Assembly: GCF_902498805.1 (NCBI RefSeq)
Contig: NZ_LR701583.1
Coordinates: 62,001-126,000 of the forward strand
From: Imperialibacter sp. EC-SDR9
GTDB taxonomy: Bacteria > Bacteroidota > Bacteroidia > Cytophagales > Cyclobacteriaceae
Reading direction: 5' to 3'
Length of the DNA: 64,000 nt
The position numbers and the translations under genes are program-made. Shown piece after piece: positions 26,751-36,021 of the stretch. Each line of letters opens with the position of its first letter. Positions within the stretch are counted from its first letter, which is position 1. A model generated the notes under the pieces. The model saw only the letters and a list, made by a program, of their open reading frames with translations. It ran no database searches and was not told the DNA's origin.

Positions 26751-29684
26751 TTACTTCTTCGCTACGAGAATAAAAGCACCCCAGGTAAATGGGTCAGGGT
26801 ATTGTTCCTTAAAACGCTGTCTTGCTGTGAAAAAAGAGTCCTCGATGGAATGCTCTTTCACAAACTCTGAATAAAACATGTTCATGAAGTTTTTGGTGGC
26901 GGTGTCATTCACCTTTACCAGAGAAATAATGAGGTTGCTTGCTCCAGCTACCAAAAAGGCACGCTGTAAGCCGTAAACACCCTCCCCATTCTTAACCGTT
27001 CCCAGTGCCGTTTCGCAAGCCGAGAGCACAACCAGCCTCGTTTGATCAAGCTTTAAGTTCATAGCCTCATAGGCTGTCAATATTCCATCCTCTTGTGTGC
27101 TCTTATCTCTGGCCAGATAAACGCCTGAGTTAAGCAACGCACTCTGCCGCTTGCTGTCTTCCTCAAAATAGCCATGAGTTGCCAGGTGAAGTATGCCGGG
27201 ATCCTGATTAAGTTTGAGGTTGCTCTCTGTTGCATTCAGGTAATAGAAGTCCGACACTTTCCACTTTCCTCCCTGCAGAATCTCAGTGACATCATCCGCC
27301 TCCCGCTCCGCTTCCGGCAATGCATTGAGTGGCTCAGTCAAATTGAGGCTGCTAAAGTCCGGATTACCAAAAATAGCCGCTGTGTAAAGCTTGTTCGCAG
27401 CAACCTTACCAGTTTGGATAAAGTCCTTGCCGCTGGTAATATGCACTAGCTTGTACTTGTCCGACACGTATTGCTGTGTGGCTGAATCATACAAAACGGC
27501 CGGGTTTAACTTGTGATAGATGCCGTCCGGGGCGTAATAAACCTTCTTGTCTGTTTTAACTTCATTGTCAATTTTTTTCCAGAATACATTATAGGAAGAA
27601 GCATCTTCAAGGCCGTATCTGAGGGAATTTTTATAGAAACTATACTGATCCACCAGCTGTTCACTGCCATCAAGCTTGATCCTTTTCAGCTGGTTAGAGC
27701 CTCCCTGGAGAATGAACACCACGTAGCTGCTTTGGTCGTCAAAACCCTGTTCCGCACCAAATTTACCCAGCTTGAGTGAGTAGTTCCTGAATTCAATCAC
27801 CTCTACTAAAACAGCGCTATCTGCAATATTCTTCTCTACATCTTGCCAGCTGTAGAAAGAGAGCTCACTCTGAGAGGAGAACGTTGACGAAAGAAGCGCC
27901 ATTTTTTTCTCCAGGTTGTTGCACTGATCTTCCAGGCTTGCAATATTGATCCCCCTCAGCGCCAGCTCATGTTCGGAAAGAAGGTAGCTTTGAGCCAACG
28001 TATACTTCGCCTCTCTCCATTTAATAAAGCTATTTTTCACGGCGGGATCTGAATTTTCCAACATGGTAGTCCGCATCTTGTCGGCCGCATAAAACAATAC
28101 TGATTTCGTGTTCAAATAGTAGTTGTAAACCTTTTCCGTCCACTCTGTTTCAAAATATCTTTTCCCGAAAGAAATACTCGCAAAACGTTCCAGGTTAAAC
28201 TTAATGTCTTCAAAAAATAGCTGCCTTTGTTGATCAGTGAGCACAGGAAACACCGACTGCATGTGATGAATTTCTGTTTTTAGTGCTTGGTCGAAATGCC
28301 CGAGAGCCTGAAGTGTGTCGCCCTTATTCAAAAAGTGGACGCCGAGGTCGTTGAGGCTCTTCGCATACATCGGGTGTTTCTCCCCCAGCTTCTCCTTCCT
28401 GATCTTCAGTGCCTGTTTCAAAAGCTTCTCCGACAATTCTACATACCCAAACGCCTGATAAATCAGTGCTATATTGTTAAGTGTAGTAGCATACCTGGGG
28501 TTTTCGGGGCCATAAATAGTCTTGTCCAGGTCAAGCACTCTCATATAGATATTAAGGGCGCTATTGATGTCTCCCAGGCTTTTCTGACAATTTGCCAAAT
28601 TGCTCAGCACGTTAGCATAATCGGGGTGAACGCCTCCATATAACTCCCGCATCGCAGCAGCACTCTCCTGAAACATGATGAAAGCCTGTTTGTACTCTTT
28701 CTTCTTTGAATAAATAGCCCCTATGTTATTGGTCACGTAGGGCAATATTTCAGTCCTGCTACCTGCATAGTTCAACAAGTTCTCAAAATATGCCTCTGAG
28801 GTCACAAGGTCATTGACCTTAAAGTACAATACAGCCAGGCTATTAAGTGTTTCGATTCTAAACAGTGAGTCCGAGGGATAGCGCTCCTTTTTCAATTGCA
28901 AATTGCTTAGCAACTGGTTTTCCGAGGCAGAAAACTCTCCCTGATCAAGTTTTATCGCTGCCAACCTGTCAAGTGCCCGCAAATGCATGACCTCATTCTT
29001 TCCCTTAAGCGCTTCTATCGCCTGGTTCAGGGCAACTTCACCTTCCTCATAGTCACCCATGTCCCTTAGCAGTGTCCCGTACTCGGTCAGCAAGGCTCCC
29101 TTTATGGAGTCATTTTCTGAAAAATACTGCGAGGTTAACCTGAGTGCCCGTTCAAACTGGAGTCGGCTCTTTTCATATTGACCAACTTCCATATAGAAGA
29201 GTCCATTTTTGTAAGTGGCGTCCAGGTATATAGGGCTCTGTTCGGAATAATTCTTTCGCACAAGCGAGTCTGCCCAAAGCAGATACGATTCAGCCGCCAG
29301 GTAGTCGCTATTGTTCTGATAAGCCACGGAAAGGTTCAAACATATCTTGATAAGCCCGGGGCTCAGGCTATCATATTGCTCCACTTCTTGCTTCAGGCTG
29401 TTCTGAATGGCTCTGATGGCCCTGTTGTGCTCTGCAAAGCCCAGGTAAATAAGTCCAATATTATTGTATGCCTCTGCGTACCCCACCTCCCTCTGACAAA
29501 GCCCGGAGTCGAGCCTTGAGATGAGTTGATCTGCAAAGTACAACGCCCTGACCCTATCTGTTTTTGAGTAGTAGTTGGCGCTGTCCAACTGTTCCAGGCA
29601 ATTTTGAGAAATGGCCAGAGTTGGAGTTAAAAAAAATGCAAACCAGAAAAGATAGAAAAGTAGTCTATTCATAATAGGATTCAA
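26751..29684 (-). CDS. TPR-CHAT (caspase-like peptidase) protein
   Basis: 977 residues. The N-terminus (MNPIMNRLLFYLFWFAFFL, ending AISQN) is a signal peptide, so the protein should reach the periplasm or outer membrane. Residues about 30-460 are TPR units, several with the kinesin-light-chain-like pattern (HPMYAKSLNDLG, NPRYATTLNNIALIYQ). The C-terminal CHAT domain has the caspase-type dyad His837 (LHLATHGYF) and Cys890 (LSACETALG), followed by GVYGLQRAFLVAGA. In the next block SLVKVND, Val stands where most relatives have Trp. CHAT proteases cut proteins in signalling or toxin systems; exported TPR-CHAT proteins are common in Bacteroidota, and their targets are not known. The kinase gene lies 145 bases upstream on the same strand. 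Confidence 0.9.
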   Translation of the reverse strand: MNPIMNRLLFYLFWFAFFLTPTLAISQNCLEQLDSANYYSKTDRVRALYFADQLISRLDSGLCQREVGYAEAYNNIGLIYLGFAEHNRAIRAIQNSLKQEVEQYDSLSPGLIKICLNLSVAYQNNSDYLAAESYLLWADSLVRKNYSEQSPIYLDATYKNGLFYMEVGQYEKSRLQFERALRLTSQYFSENDSIKGALLTEYGTLLRDMGDYEEGEVALNQAIEALKGKNEVMHLRALDRLAAIKLDQGEFSASENQLLSNLQLKKERYPSDSLFRIETLNSLAVLYFKVNDLVTSEAYFENLLNYAGSRTEILPYVTNNIGAIYSKKKEYKQAFIMFQESAAAMRELYGGVHPDYANVLSNLANCQKSLGDINSALNIYMRVLDLDKTIYGPENPRYATTLNNIALIYQAFGYVELSEKLLKQALKIRKEKLGEKHPMYAKSLNDLGVHFLNKGDTLQALGHFDQALKTEIHHMQSVFPVLTDQQRQLFFEDIKFNLERFASISFGKRYFETEWTEKVYNYYLNTKSVLFYAADKMRTTMLENSDPAVKNSFIKWREAKYTLAQSYLLSEHELALRGINIASLEDQCNNLEKKMALLSSTFSSQSELSFYSWQDVEKNIADSAVLVEVIEFRNYSLKLGKFGAEQGFDDQSSYVVFILQGGSNQLKRIKLDGSEQLVDQYSFYKNSLRYGLEDASSYNVFWKKIDNEVKTDKKVYYAPDGIYHKLNPAVLYDSATQQYVSDKYKLVHITSGKDFIQTGKVAANKLYTAAIFGNPDFSSLNLTEPLNALPEAEREADDVTEILQGGKWKVSDFYYLNATESNLKLNQDPGILHLATHGYFEEDSKRQSALLNSGVYLARDKSTQEDGILTAYEAMNLKLDQTRLVVLSACETALGTVKNGEGVYGLQRAFLVAGASNLIISLVKVNDTATKNFMNMFYSEFVKEHSIEDSFFTARQRFKEQYPDPFTWGAFILVAKK

Positions 29685-29829
29685 TCCTATATACGCACGA
29701 AACTAGCAGTTGTGGATTGGCAAAACATAAATTTTCCTTCAAATATTTATATGAAAAGGATGGGCGGTCTTCTGCATGTCAATCACATCGAGAAATACAA
29801 CAATAAATAACTTCAATGTAGTCTGACCA

Positions 29830-31197
29830 TCATTTTGCGAGATGCCGGGAAATAGTAAAGTAAAAGCTACTTCCGCTGCCTGCTTTTGACTCCACCCAAA
29901 TCTGACCTCCATGGAGTTCCACTATCTTTTTGCAGAATGCTAACCCTATTCCGGTCCCTTCGTAAGAGGCATCACTGTGAGCCCTTTTAAAAATAACGAA
30001 TATCTTATCGAGATTATCCTTATCTATTCCTATGCCATTATCCTTCACTAAAAATTCAAAAAAATCACTTCGTTCCTTGACTGACACTTCTATAACAGGT
30101 TTCACAGACATGCTCCTGAATTTAATAGCATTACTGATCAGGTTTTGAAACAACTGATTGAAGTCTAGCAGAAAAACTGCTATCGGGCCCATGCGCCTGA
30201 CTGACTCATCAATCAGCACCTTTGTGCCACTTTCTGAGATGGCCGAGTACAAGTCGCTGGCAACATTTTTTATCACCTCTTCGCTGCTAACTTCCTCCAC
30301 TGCCAGTTGCCTGCCAATGCGGGAATAGTCCAAAAGCCCTTTAATTAACAGCTTCAATCGTTCGACCGAAAAAGAAATGTAATCCAGGCTCTTTTCAAAA
30401 TCTCCTTCTCCTTTCTTTGAACTCGGCAGCTTAAGTATTTCAGTTATGCCCAGTATGGTATTGAGGGGTTCCTGAAGATCGTGTGAAGCTATATAAGTGA
30501 ACTGCTCCATTTCCTCGTTCTTGATTTTCAGCTCTTTGACAAGCCTCTCAGATTCAACCACCTCATTTTTTATATTTTCCTTGAGCATACTTTCCTTTTC
30601 AAGTGTTTGGGCAAAGCCCGAGGTGAGTATCTGAATAGAGACTGCAAACAAAACACTTAACAGCACCTGATTTGAAGCTACAGCCAGCCAGGCCTCAGGC
30701 GTGTAAATATTCACCAGAGCAGAATCCATCAAACCAAGGTTCATAAAAACCGCAAAAAGAACACAGATAGCTGCGTTGACAACAACACACCAATATGCCA
30801 GTTTGCTGGAGTAAATGAGACTCACAAAAATGACGGTAGACAACAAATAAAGAAGACCAGGCCCGTATACCCCCATATAGTACAACAGGGTGATTGACAG
30901 TAGGTACATTGTGCCCACAAACAAGAGCTTTCTCCAACGAAGACTTAGTTTCGTTGAAAACGTAACGACTACAATTAACGCTACAGCCAGGCTGTCATAA
31001 AATGCTATATAGGGCTGATCAAGGTAATAGCATAGAACCATTGCTGGTATGTAGGCAATCATACACACAGGTAATGTGTAGAGTACTATGACATGAAACA
31101 GCTTGTCTCGCCAATATCCCACTCCTTTTACATCAGGAACAGACCCATTTGATAGCCTTGACGCTACCAACTCCTTATACTTTGACCAAATACTCAT
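29830..31197 (-). CDS. Membrane sensor histidine kinase
   Basis: 455 residues. Six hydrophobic helices fill residues about 32-195 (7TM-like or MASE-like sensor without extracellular domain). A coiled coil (about 198-235) leads to a HisKA domain with phosphoacceptor His239 in YIASHDLQEPL. The HATPase_c domain (about 340-452) has NLISNAIKF, DNGIGID, FVIFKRAHSDASYEGTGIGL and GGQIWVES. No receiver or output domain is fused and no regulator gene is adjacent. The nearest candidate partners are the orphan receiver (35611) and Hpt protein (37247). It is a possible upstream partner of the CHAT gene in the same transcript. Confidence 0.9.
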   Translation of the reverse strand: MSIWSKYKELVASRLSNGSVPDVKGVGYWRDKLFHVIVLYTLPVCMIAYIPAMVLCYYLDQPYIAFYDSLAVALIVVVTFSTKLSLRWRKLLFVGTMYLLSITLLYYMGVYGPGLLYLLSTVIFVSLIYSSKLAYWCVVVNAAICVLFAVFMNLGLMDSALVNIYTPEAWLAVASNQVLLSVLFAVSIQILTSGFAQTLEKESMLKENIKNEVVESERLVKELKIKNEEMEQFTYIASHDLQEPLNTILGITEILKLPSSKKGEGDFEKSLDYISFSVERLKLLIKGLLDYSRIGRQLAVEEVSSEEVIKNVASDLYSAISESGTKVLIDESVRRMGPIAVFLLDFNQLFQNLISNAIKFRSMSVKPVIEVSVKERSDFFEFLVKDNGIGIDKDNLDKIFVIFKRAHSDASYEGTGIGLAFCKKIVELHGGQIWVESKAGSGSSFYFTISRHLAK

Positions 31198-31528
31198 GCA
31201 ACGTTTTTACTTCCTAAAAGCGAATTTTTGAACATAAAAAAACTCACTCAGATTGATGGAAGGAGTTAATTGTACAACGAAATTAACGAATGGCAAGACC
31301 GGAAGATGCCTAAGTGTATCCCAAATTCGACAAATGAAAACTCCAATAGTCTCCCAACACTGCTTAGAGGTCTTATTACGAATTGTGTTTCGACAAACAA
31401 TACAACCAGCAAGGCCAATAATAACCTAAGTTTTTTCTAAATTCACCTAACTAAACCCCTGGCGGCTAGTGAATGAGCAGGCATACTCCTCCTACGCCAG
31501 GGTTGTGCATCCTCTAAAAATCAAAATT
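31198..31528. other. Divergent intergenic region, nothing recognised
   Basis: 331 AT-rich bases between the kinase (minus) and the secreted-protein gene (plus). Both promoters must lie here, but I find no exact TAnnTTTG box in a convincing position and no RNA gene. An in-frame ATG at 31469 would extend the plus-strand gene by 20 residues that spoil its signal peptide. Confidence 0.4.
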
Positions 31529-32113
31529 ATGAAGACGATTACACTTGTTGGTCTTTTACTTCTTACTTACGTCAGTGGCTTTGGTCAGGACGTTCCCTCA
31601 TCAGATATTCAAATGAAAACAGCCTTGCTTGCCGCACCAACGGAGCTTAAGGACGGAGCCAAAATTTACGGCTACAATGGTGCAGGAGAGTTCATCACCC
31701 TCCGTGAGGGAACAAATGGGCTAATTTGCCTCTCCGACGACCCCAATTCAAAAGGCTTCAATGTGGCGTGTTATCAAAAGGACCTCGATCCGTTTATGGC
31801 GAGAGGCAGAGAATTAAAAAAGGAAGGCAAAACCTCGCAGGAAATATTCGACATCAGAGAAACTGAAACAAAAGCTGGGAAAATAAATATTCCCAAGGGC
31901 AGTACACTCTATGTTTACAATGCTGAGGATGGCGATGTTACCTGGGCTTCCGGTGAGGTGGTTAATGGCTACTTAAGATATGTGGTGTATGTTCCTTTTG
32001 AAACTTCTGAGTCAACCGGCCTTCCAACAAAACCCGAATTTGCAGGGCAGCCATGGATCATGAACCCTGGTACTCACAGAGCACATATTATGCTTAGTCC
32101 TCCTAGAGAATAA
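31529..32113 (+). CDS. Secreted protein of unknown function
   Basis: 194 residues from the ATG at 31529, which gives a good signal peptide (MKTITLVGLLLLTYVSGFGQ). The mature part alternates short beta strands and has two Cys (GLICLSDDP and NVACYQKD) that could form a disulfide. It ends with the striking motif PWIMNPGTHRAHIMLSPP. I recall no named family, and the His-rich end could be a metal site (inference). It is monocistronic; the GH16-fold gene converges on it with 53 bases between stops. Confidence 0.7.
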   Translation: MKTITLVGLLLLTYVSGFGQDVPSSDIQMKTALLAAPTELKDGAKIYGYNGAGEFITLREGTNGLICLSDDPNSKGFNVACYQKDLDPFMARGRELKKEGKTSQEIFDIRETETKAGKINIPKGSTLYVYNAEDGDVTWASGEVVNGYLRYVVYVPFETSESTGLPTKPEFAGQPWIMNPGTHRAHIMLSPPRE

Positions 32114-32166
32114 CAAACAGTATGGTTCTTATATAAGGTGCTGTTAACATGAATGGCTATACTTCA

Positions 32167-33018
32167 TCAAAAACCTTCATCCATAAATTCATCAACCTGA
32201 GGCCGTTTCTTCGGTTTTCGTTGATATACCCTAACAAAATCTACTTCCATCCGCTGGGGCCAACTGGTAGACTCCAAGCCCTGCCCCTGGCTTACAGACA
32301 AATTGAGAATGAGATAAAAAGGGTTAAAAAATGGCCAGCCATCTTTTCCTGTGCCGTCATCCACCACTTTGTGGTACTTCTTCCCATCAACAAACCATTC
32401 GATTTTGGTGGGAGTCCACTCTATAGAGAAAGTATGGAATCTCTTATCGACCGAGCTTAGCTGTATGTGTCCCATTCTTTCGGTACCAAGAGACAAATTA
32501 TAAGCCGAAGTGTGAACCATGCCGTGTATCACGTCCAGCTCAGCACCTGTATGTACCATGATGTCCAACTGCCCGTCCTCAGGTAACTTCACAGGCCTGT
32601 CGTCGAAGTAAGGGAGCATCCATATGGCAGGACTAGTGCCAGAGCCACCCGGGAGCCGTGCCCTCACCTCAATTTTTCCATATAGCCACTCGTTCTTTCC
32701 ACGGGTAACTACCCTGGCCGACGTGTAGTCAGCGTCTCCAAATTTTTCCTGATGTGCTTCAATTACGAGATAGCCTGACTCAACTCTCGCATTGTTGGTT
32801 CGCTTGTAGGTGTAATATTGCTCTTCAGAGCCTCCCCATCCGCAGAACACAGGGCACCCATCACCAACATCGTAGGTCCATTTAGTGCTGTCGGGCAACC
32901 CCTTATAATCGAATTCATCGGACCACGCAAGCCTGTAACGCTGCGCATCGGCACAATACCCAACCAAACTGACGGCGGCTGCCACCGCACCAACTATGAA
33001 CCTCCATTTACTCTTCAT
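32167..33018 (-). CDS. GH16-fold secreted protein lacking catalytic glutamates (putative pseudoenzyme)
   Basis: 283 residues with a signal peptide (about 1-25). It aligns over its whole length with GH16 laminarinase-type glucanases: LAWSDEFDYKGLPDSTKW, GYLVIEAHQE, YTSARVVTRGK, GKIEVRARLPGGSGTSPAIW, FHTFSIEWTPTKIEWFVDGK, VDFVRVYQR. At the catalytic segment, where the family has G-E-x-D-x-x-E, this protein reads G-Q150-L-D152-I-M-V155. Both the nucleophile Glu and the acid/base Glu are replaced, and only the middle Asp survives. The reading frame is intact and the flanking strands are well kept, so selection for a non-catalytic role such as glucan binding is likely (inference). There is no CBM and no T9SS tail. 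Confidence 0.85.
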   Translation of the reverse strand: MKSKWRFIVGAVAAAVSLVGYCADAQRYRLAWSDEFDYKGLPDSTKWTYDVGDGCPVFCGWGGSEEQYYTYKRTNNARVESGYLVIEAHQEKFGDADYTSARVVTRGKNEWLYGKIEVRARLPGGSGTSPAIWMLPYFDDRPVKLPEDGQLDIMVHTGAELDVIHGMVHTSAYNLSLGTERMGHIQLSSVDKRFHTFSIEWTPTKIEWFVDGKKYHKVVDDGTGKDGWPFFNPFYLILNLSVSQGQGLESTSWPQRMEVDFVRVYQRKPKKRPQVDEFMDEGF

Positions 33019-33323
33019 CCGAAAAAAATGCTTTGATGATTTTCCACAAACATTAAATGTAATTGAAAGTTAACTAAAACGAACAACTATCATTTTCAAT
33101 GTCAGATATTACAGCTATCTTTTCCGTGATTCAACTGAAGTTTGATATAATAAAGGAGGGCCTTTGCAAACAAATTTTTCATTTTATCCAGAATGATCTT
33201 TTATGACCACTCAAATTATTTGAAGCAAACAGAATTTTATTGTAATAAAACGTGTATTGATATATAGTTACCTACCTTTCGGTAAAATTCATCAAGCATA
33301 ACATTTAAAGAGTATCACAAACC
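33019..33323. other. Divergent AT-rich intergenic region
   Basis: 305 bases between the GH16-fold gene (minus) and the prohibitin-like gene (plus). It contains a small inverted repeat TTTTATT-GT-AATAAAA at 33235-33250, 74 bases before the plus-strand ATG. TACCTTTC, one base off the -7 consensus, lies near 33273. No RNA gene is recognised. Confidence 0.35.
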
Positions 33324-34148
33324 ATGGAAAATCGTCGTTTTGTCCCCGTCATCGTTGTCTTACTTATCGCAGTCATTCTTCTCATCTATCTTTCATCAAG
33401 TATCTTCTATACAATACGCCCTGGAGAAAGAGCAGTTCTTTTTTACAAATTTGGAAAAGGAATGGACAAGGAAAATATTCAAATGCCAGGCTTCCATGTG
33501 AAAGCACCCTACAATGAGTTGTTCGTATATGACGTAACCGAAAATCAAGTGGAAGAAACACTCGATGTGCTTGACAGAAACGGTTTGTCTATCAGCGTCG
33601 ATATCTCGGTGAGATTTCACCCAATGTTCGACAAAATCGGGTATATACAAGAGACTTTCCAGCAAGACTATGTCAACAGACTGGTTGTGCCCGAGGTGCG
33701 GTCTACCGTTCGTCAGGTAATGGGCAGGTTCTCAGCGGAAGAAATATACTCAACCAAAAGACCTGAAGTTGAAGGCGCTATCAAAACTGAAACTGAAGCA
33801 GTATTAGGTGCTGAAGGAAACTATATTCAAATGAGAGCACTACTTATCCGGTCGATCAAACTGCCGGAGCAAATAGGGCTTGCTATCGAAAATAAGCTGA
33901 AGCAAGAACAGGAAGCACTGGCCTATCAGTTCAGACTCGACAGAGAAAAAAGTGAGGCAGAACGTAAACGAATTGGTGCAGAAGGCGAAGCTGCCGCTAA
34001 CAAAATTATTAACAGCAGTTTGACGGACGAGTTGCTTAAGATGAGGGGTATTGAAGCCACTCAACAATTAGCCAACTCTCCTAACGCAAAAATTGTAGTT
34101 ATTGGTAGTGCAAAGGACGGGCTCCCTCTTATTTTGGGAAATAATTGA
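33324..34148 (+). CDS. Prohibitin-family (SPFH) membrane protein
   Basis: 274 residues. One N-terminal membrane helix (about 8-28) is followed by an SPFH/band 7 domain (about 28-205): YTIRPGERAVLFYKFGKG, GFHVKAPYNELFVYDV, VPEVRSTVRQVMGRFSAEEIY, and IRSIKLPEQIGLAIENKLKQEQ. A coiled coil rich in Glu, Lys and Arg (about 185-240) and a short C-terminal domain complete the protein. Prohibitins form large ring assemblies in the membrane that regulate proteases such as FtsH and organise lipid domains. The citrate synthase gene follows after 78 bases; a functional link is not evident. Confidence 0.92.
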   Translation: MENRRFVPVIVVLLIAVILLIYLSSSIFYTIRPGERAVLFYKFGKGMDKENIQMPGFHVKAPYNELFVYDVTENQVEETLDVLDRNGLSISVDISVRFHPMFDKIGYIQETFQQDYVNRLVVPEVRSTVRQVMGRFSAEEIYSTKRPEVEGAIKTETEAVLGAEGNYIQMRALLIRSIKLPEQIGLAIENKLKQEQEALAYQFRLDREKSEAERKRIGAEGEAAANKIINSSLTDELLKMRGIEATQQLANSPNAKIVVIGSAKDGLPLILGNN

Positions 34149-34226
34149 TCTTTCCTGATCCAATAATTTTACATATTTTAGGGCAGCATTATTTATCGTT
34201 AGTATCATATAAATTTATTCGAATCA

Positions 34227-35513
34227 ATGTCTAAAGTTGCTGAAATACATTACGACGGCCAGGTTTACGAAATGCCTGTGATTGAGGGTTCAGAAAATGA
34301 AAAAGCAATCGACATTAGTAGCCTCAGAGCAAAAAGCGGGCTGATCACCATTGATCAAGGCTTCAAAAACACGGGCTCTACTACGTCAGCCATCACCTTT
34401 CTCGATGGAGAGTTGGGCATTCTCAGGTACCGGGGCTACCCAATAGAGGATCTCGCTGAAAAATCGACTTTCCTTGAGGTGGCGTACCTGCTTATTTACG
34501 GAGAGCTACCGAAAAAAGAAACCTTCGACAGTTTCAAAAAAGACATCACGCACCATACACTTGTGCATGAGGACATCAAGAAAATACTGGAAGGGTTTCC
34601 AAGCAATGCCCACCCAATGGGCGTACTTTCTTCATTGGTTTGTTCGCTTACCGCTTTTTACCCTGAATCTCTCGACCCAAACAGGTCGTGGGACAAAGTG
34701 AATCTTGGTATTATCAGGCTGATCGCCAAAATGCCCACTTTTGCTGCCTGGGCATACAAGAACGAAATGGGGCATCCGGTCATTTATCCTGACAATAACC
34801 TCGACTACTGCGGCAACTTTCTGAAGATGATGTTTGCTCTTCCTGCCGATCAGTACGAAGCTGACCCTGTTGTTGCCAGCGCTTTGGACAAACTGCTCAT
34901 CCTCCATGCGGATCATGAACAAAACTGTTCAACGTCAACTGTACGAATTGTAGGCTCATCTCAGGCAAGCCTTTACTCTTCAGTATCTGCAGGTATCAAT
35001 GCGCTGTGGGGCCCGCTCCATGGTGGTGCCAATCAGGCGGTTATCGAAATGCTGGAAGCTATTAAAGAAGATGGTGGCAACAGCAAAAAGTGGTTGGAAA
35101 AAGCGAAAGACAAAGATGACCCTTTCCGTTTGATGGGATTTGGCCACAGAGTATACAAGAACTTTGATCCAAGGGCGAAGATTATCAAGAAAGCTGCTGA
35201 CGATGTTCTGGCGAAAATGGGTGTGAATGACCCGGTGCTCGATATAGCCAAAGAGTTGGAAGAAGCTGCATTGAAAGACCCTTATTTCGTAGAAAGAAAG
35301 CTTTACCCTAACGTAGATTTCTACAGCGGCATTATTTACAGGGCCATTGGCATACCTACGGAAATGTTCACTGTCATGTTTGCACTGGGAAGGCTTCCGG
35401 GTTGGATTGCTCAGTGGAAGGAAATGAGAGCCAACAGTGAACCGATCGGCAGACCAAGGCAAGTATATGTGGGAGAGGTGGAAAGAAACTACGTCCCAAT
35501 TAGTAAGAGATAA
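34227..35513 (+). CDS. gltA: Citrate synthase
   Basis: 428 residues, the length of type II (GltA-like) bacterial citrate synthases. The catalytic residues lie in the family blocks LILHADHEQNCSTSTVRIVG, WGPLHGGANQAVIEML (active-site His), MGFGHRVYKNFDPRA (His and Arg) and, toward the end, NVDFYSGIIYRAIGIP (Asp). An N-terminal extension of about 60 residues with ITIDQGFKNTGS is typical. It condenses acetyl-CoA and oxaloacetate to citrate at the entry of the TCA cycle. It is followed by a strong terminator, so transcription probably ends here. Confidence 0.97.
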   Translation: MSKVAEIHYDGQVYEMPVIEGSENEKAIDISSLRAKSGLITIDQGFKNTGSTTSAITFLDGELGILRYRGYPIEDLAEKSTFLEVAYLLIYGELPKKETFDSFKKDITHHTLVHEDIKKILEGFPSNAHPMGVLSSLVCSLTAFYPESLDPNRSWDKVNLGIIRLIAKMPTFAAWAYKNEMGHPVIYPDNNLDYCGNFLKMMFALPADQYEADPVVASALDKLLILHADHEQNCSTSTVRIVGSSQASLYSSVSAGINALWGPLHGGANQAVIEMLEAIKEDGGNSKKWLEKAKDKDDPFRLMGFGHRVYKNFDPRAKIIKKAADDVLAKMGVNDPVLDIAKELEEAALKDPYFVERKLYPNVDFYSGIIYRAIGIPTEMFTVMFALGRLPGWIAQWKEMRANSEPIGRPRQVYVGEVERNYVPISKR

Positions 35514-35537
35514 GATCGTTTTTATTGAAAATAACTT

Positions 35538-35566
35538 AGCCCTGTCTTGCGATAGGGCTTTTTTTT
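35538..35566 (+). terminator. Rho-independent terminator of citrate synthase
   Basis: AGCCCTGTC, a four-base loop TTGC, then GATAGGGCT (9-base stem with one G-U pair) followed by eight T. It begins 25 bases after the citrate synthase stop. Confidence 0.9.
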
Positions 35567-35610
35567 AGCCAATTTGATCAGGACACTGAGCCTGTAATAA
35601 TCGACCCGGG

Positions 35611-36021
35611 ATGGCAGCTAAGAAATTTCATGTTTTCATTGTAGACGATGATCCATCTTTTCGTTTCATAACAAAAAAATTGTGTGAGAAGGAGCCTTCG
35701 ATTGGTCTGATAGAGGACTTTGAAGATATTTATGATGCCCTAAGGCAAATCATGCTCCACAAGAAAAGTGCCGAGAATCTGCCGGACGTAATCCTTCTTG
35801 ATTTGAATTTTCCGACATTAAACGGCTGGGAGTTTCTGGAAGGCTTCGTAGATCTTCAGGTATCTCTTGCTAAAAAAATACCTGTGTTTGTCATCAGCTC
35901 GTCACTACTGAACTCCGACAGGGCAAGAGCAAAGGAAATTGATATTGTAAAGGGCTTTTTTTCTAAGCCAATCACCCTTGAGCAGGTCACGTCGATCATG
36001 CAGTCGCTTACCCCACTCTAG
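35611..36021 (+). CDS. Single-domain response regulator (receiver only)
   Basis: 136 residues consisting of one REC domain: acidic cluster VDDDP at 11-15, phosphoacceptor Asp in VILLDLNFPTLNGWEF, Ser/Thr switch near VISSSL and conserved Lys in FFSKPITLEQV. The absence of an output domain points to a phosphorelay intermediate or protein-interaction regulator. No kinase is adjacent; an Hpt protein (37247) and a hybrid-less kinase (29830) are nearby. The stop overlaps the convergent rhomboid gene by 4 bases. Confidence 0.92.
   Translation: MAAKKFHVFIVDDDPSFRFITKKLCEKEPSIGLIEDFEDIYDALRQIMLHKKSAENLPDVILLDLNFPTLNGWEFLEGFVDLQVSLAKKIPVFVISSSLLNSDRARAKEIDIVKGFFSKPITLEQVTSIMQSLTPL

Noticed and set aside
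32550-32600. Frameshift as the cause of the missing GH16 catalytic residues
   Set aside because: The reading frame and the family motifs on both sides are continuous; only the two Glu codons are substituted.
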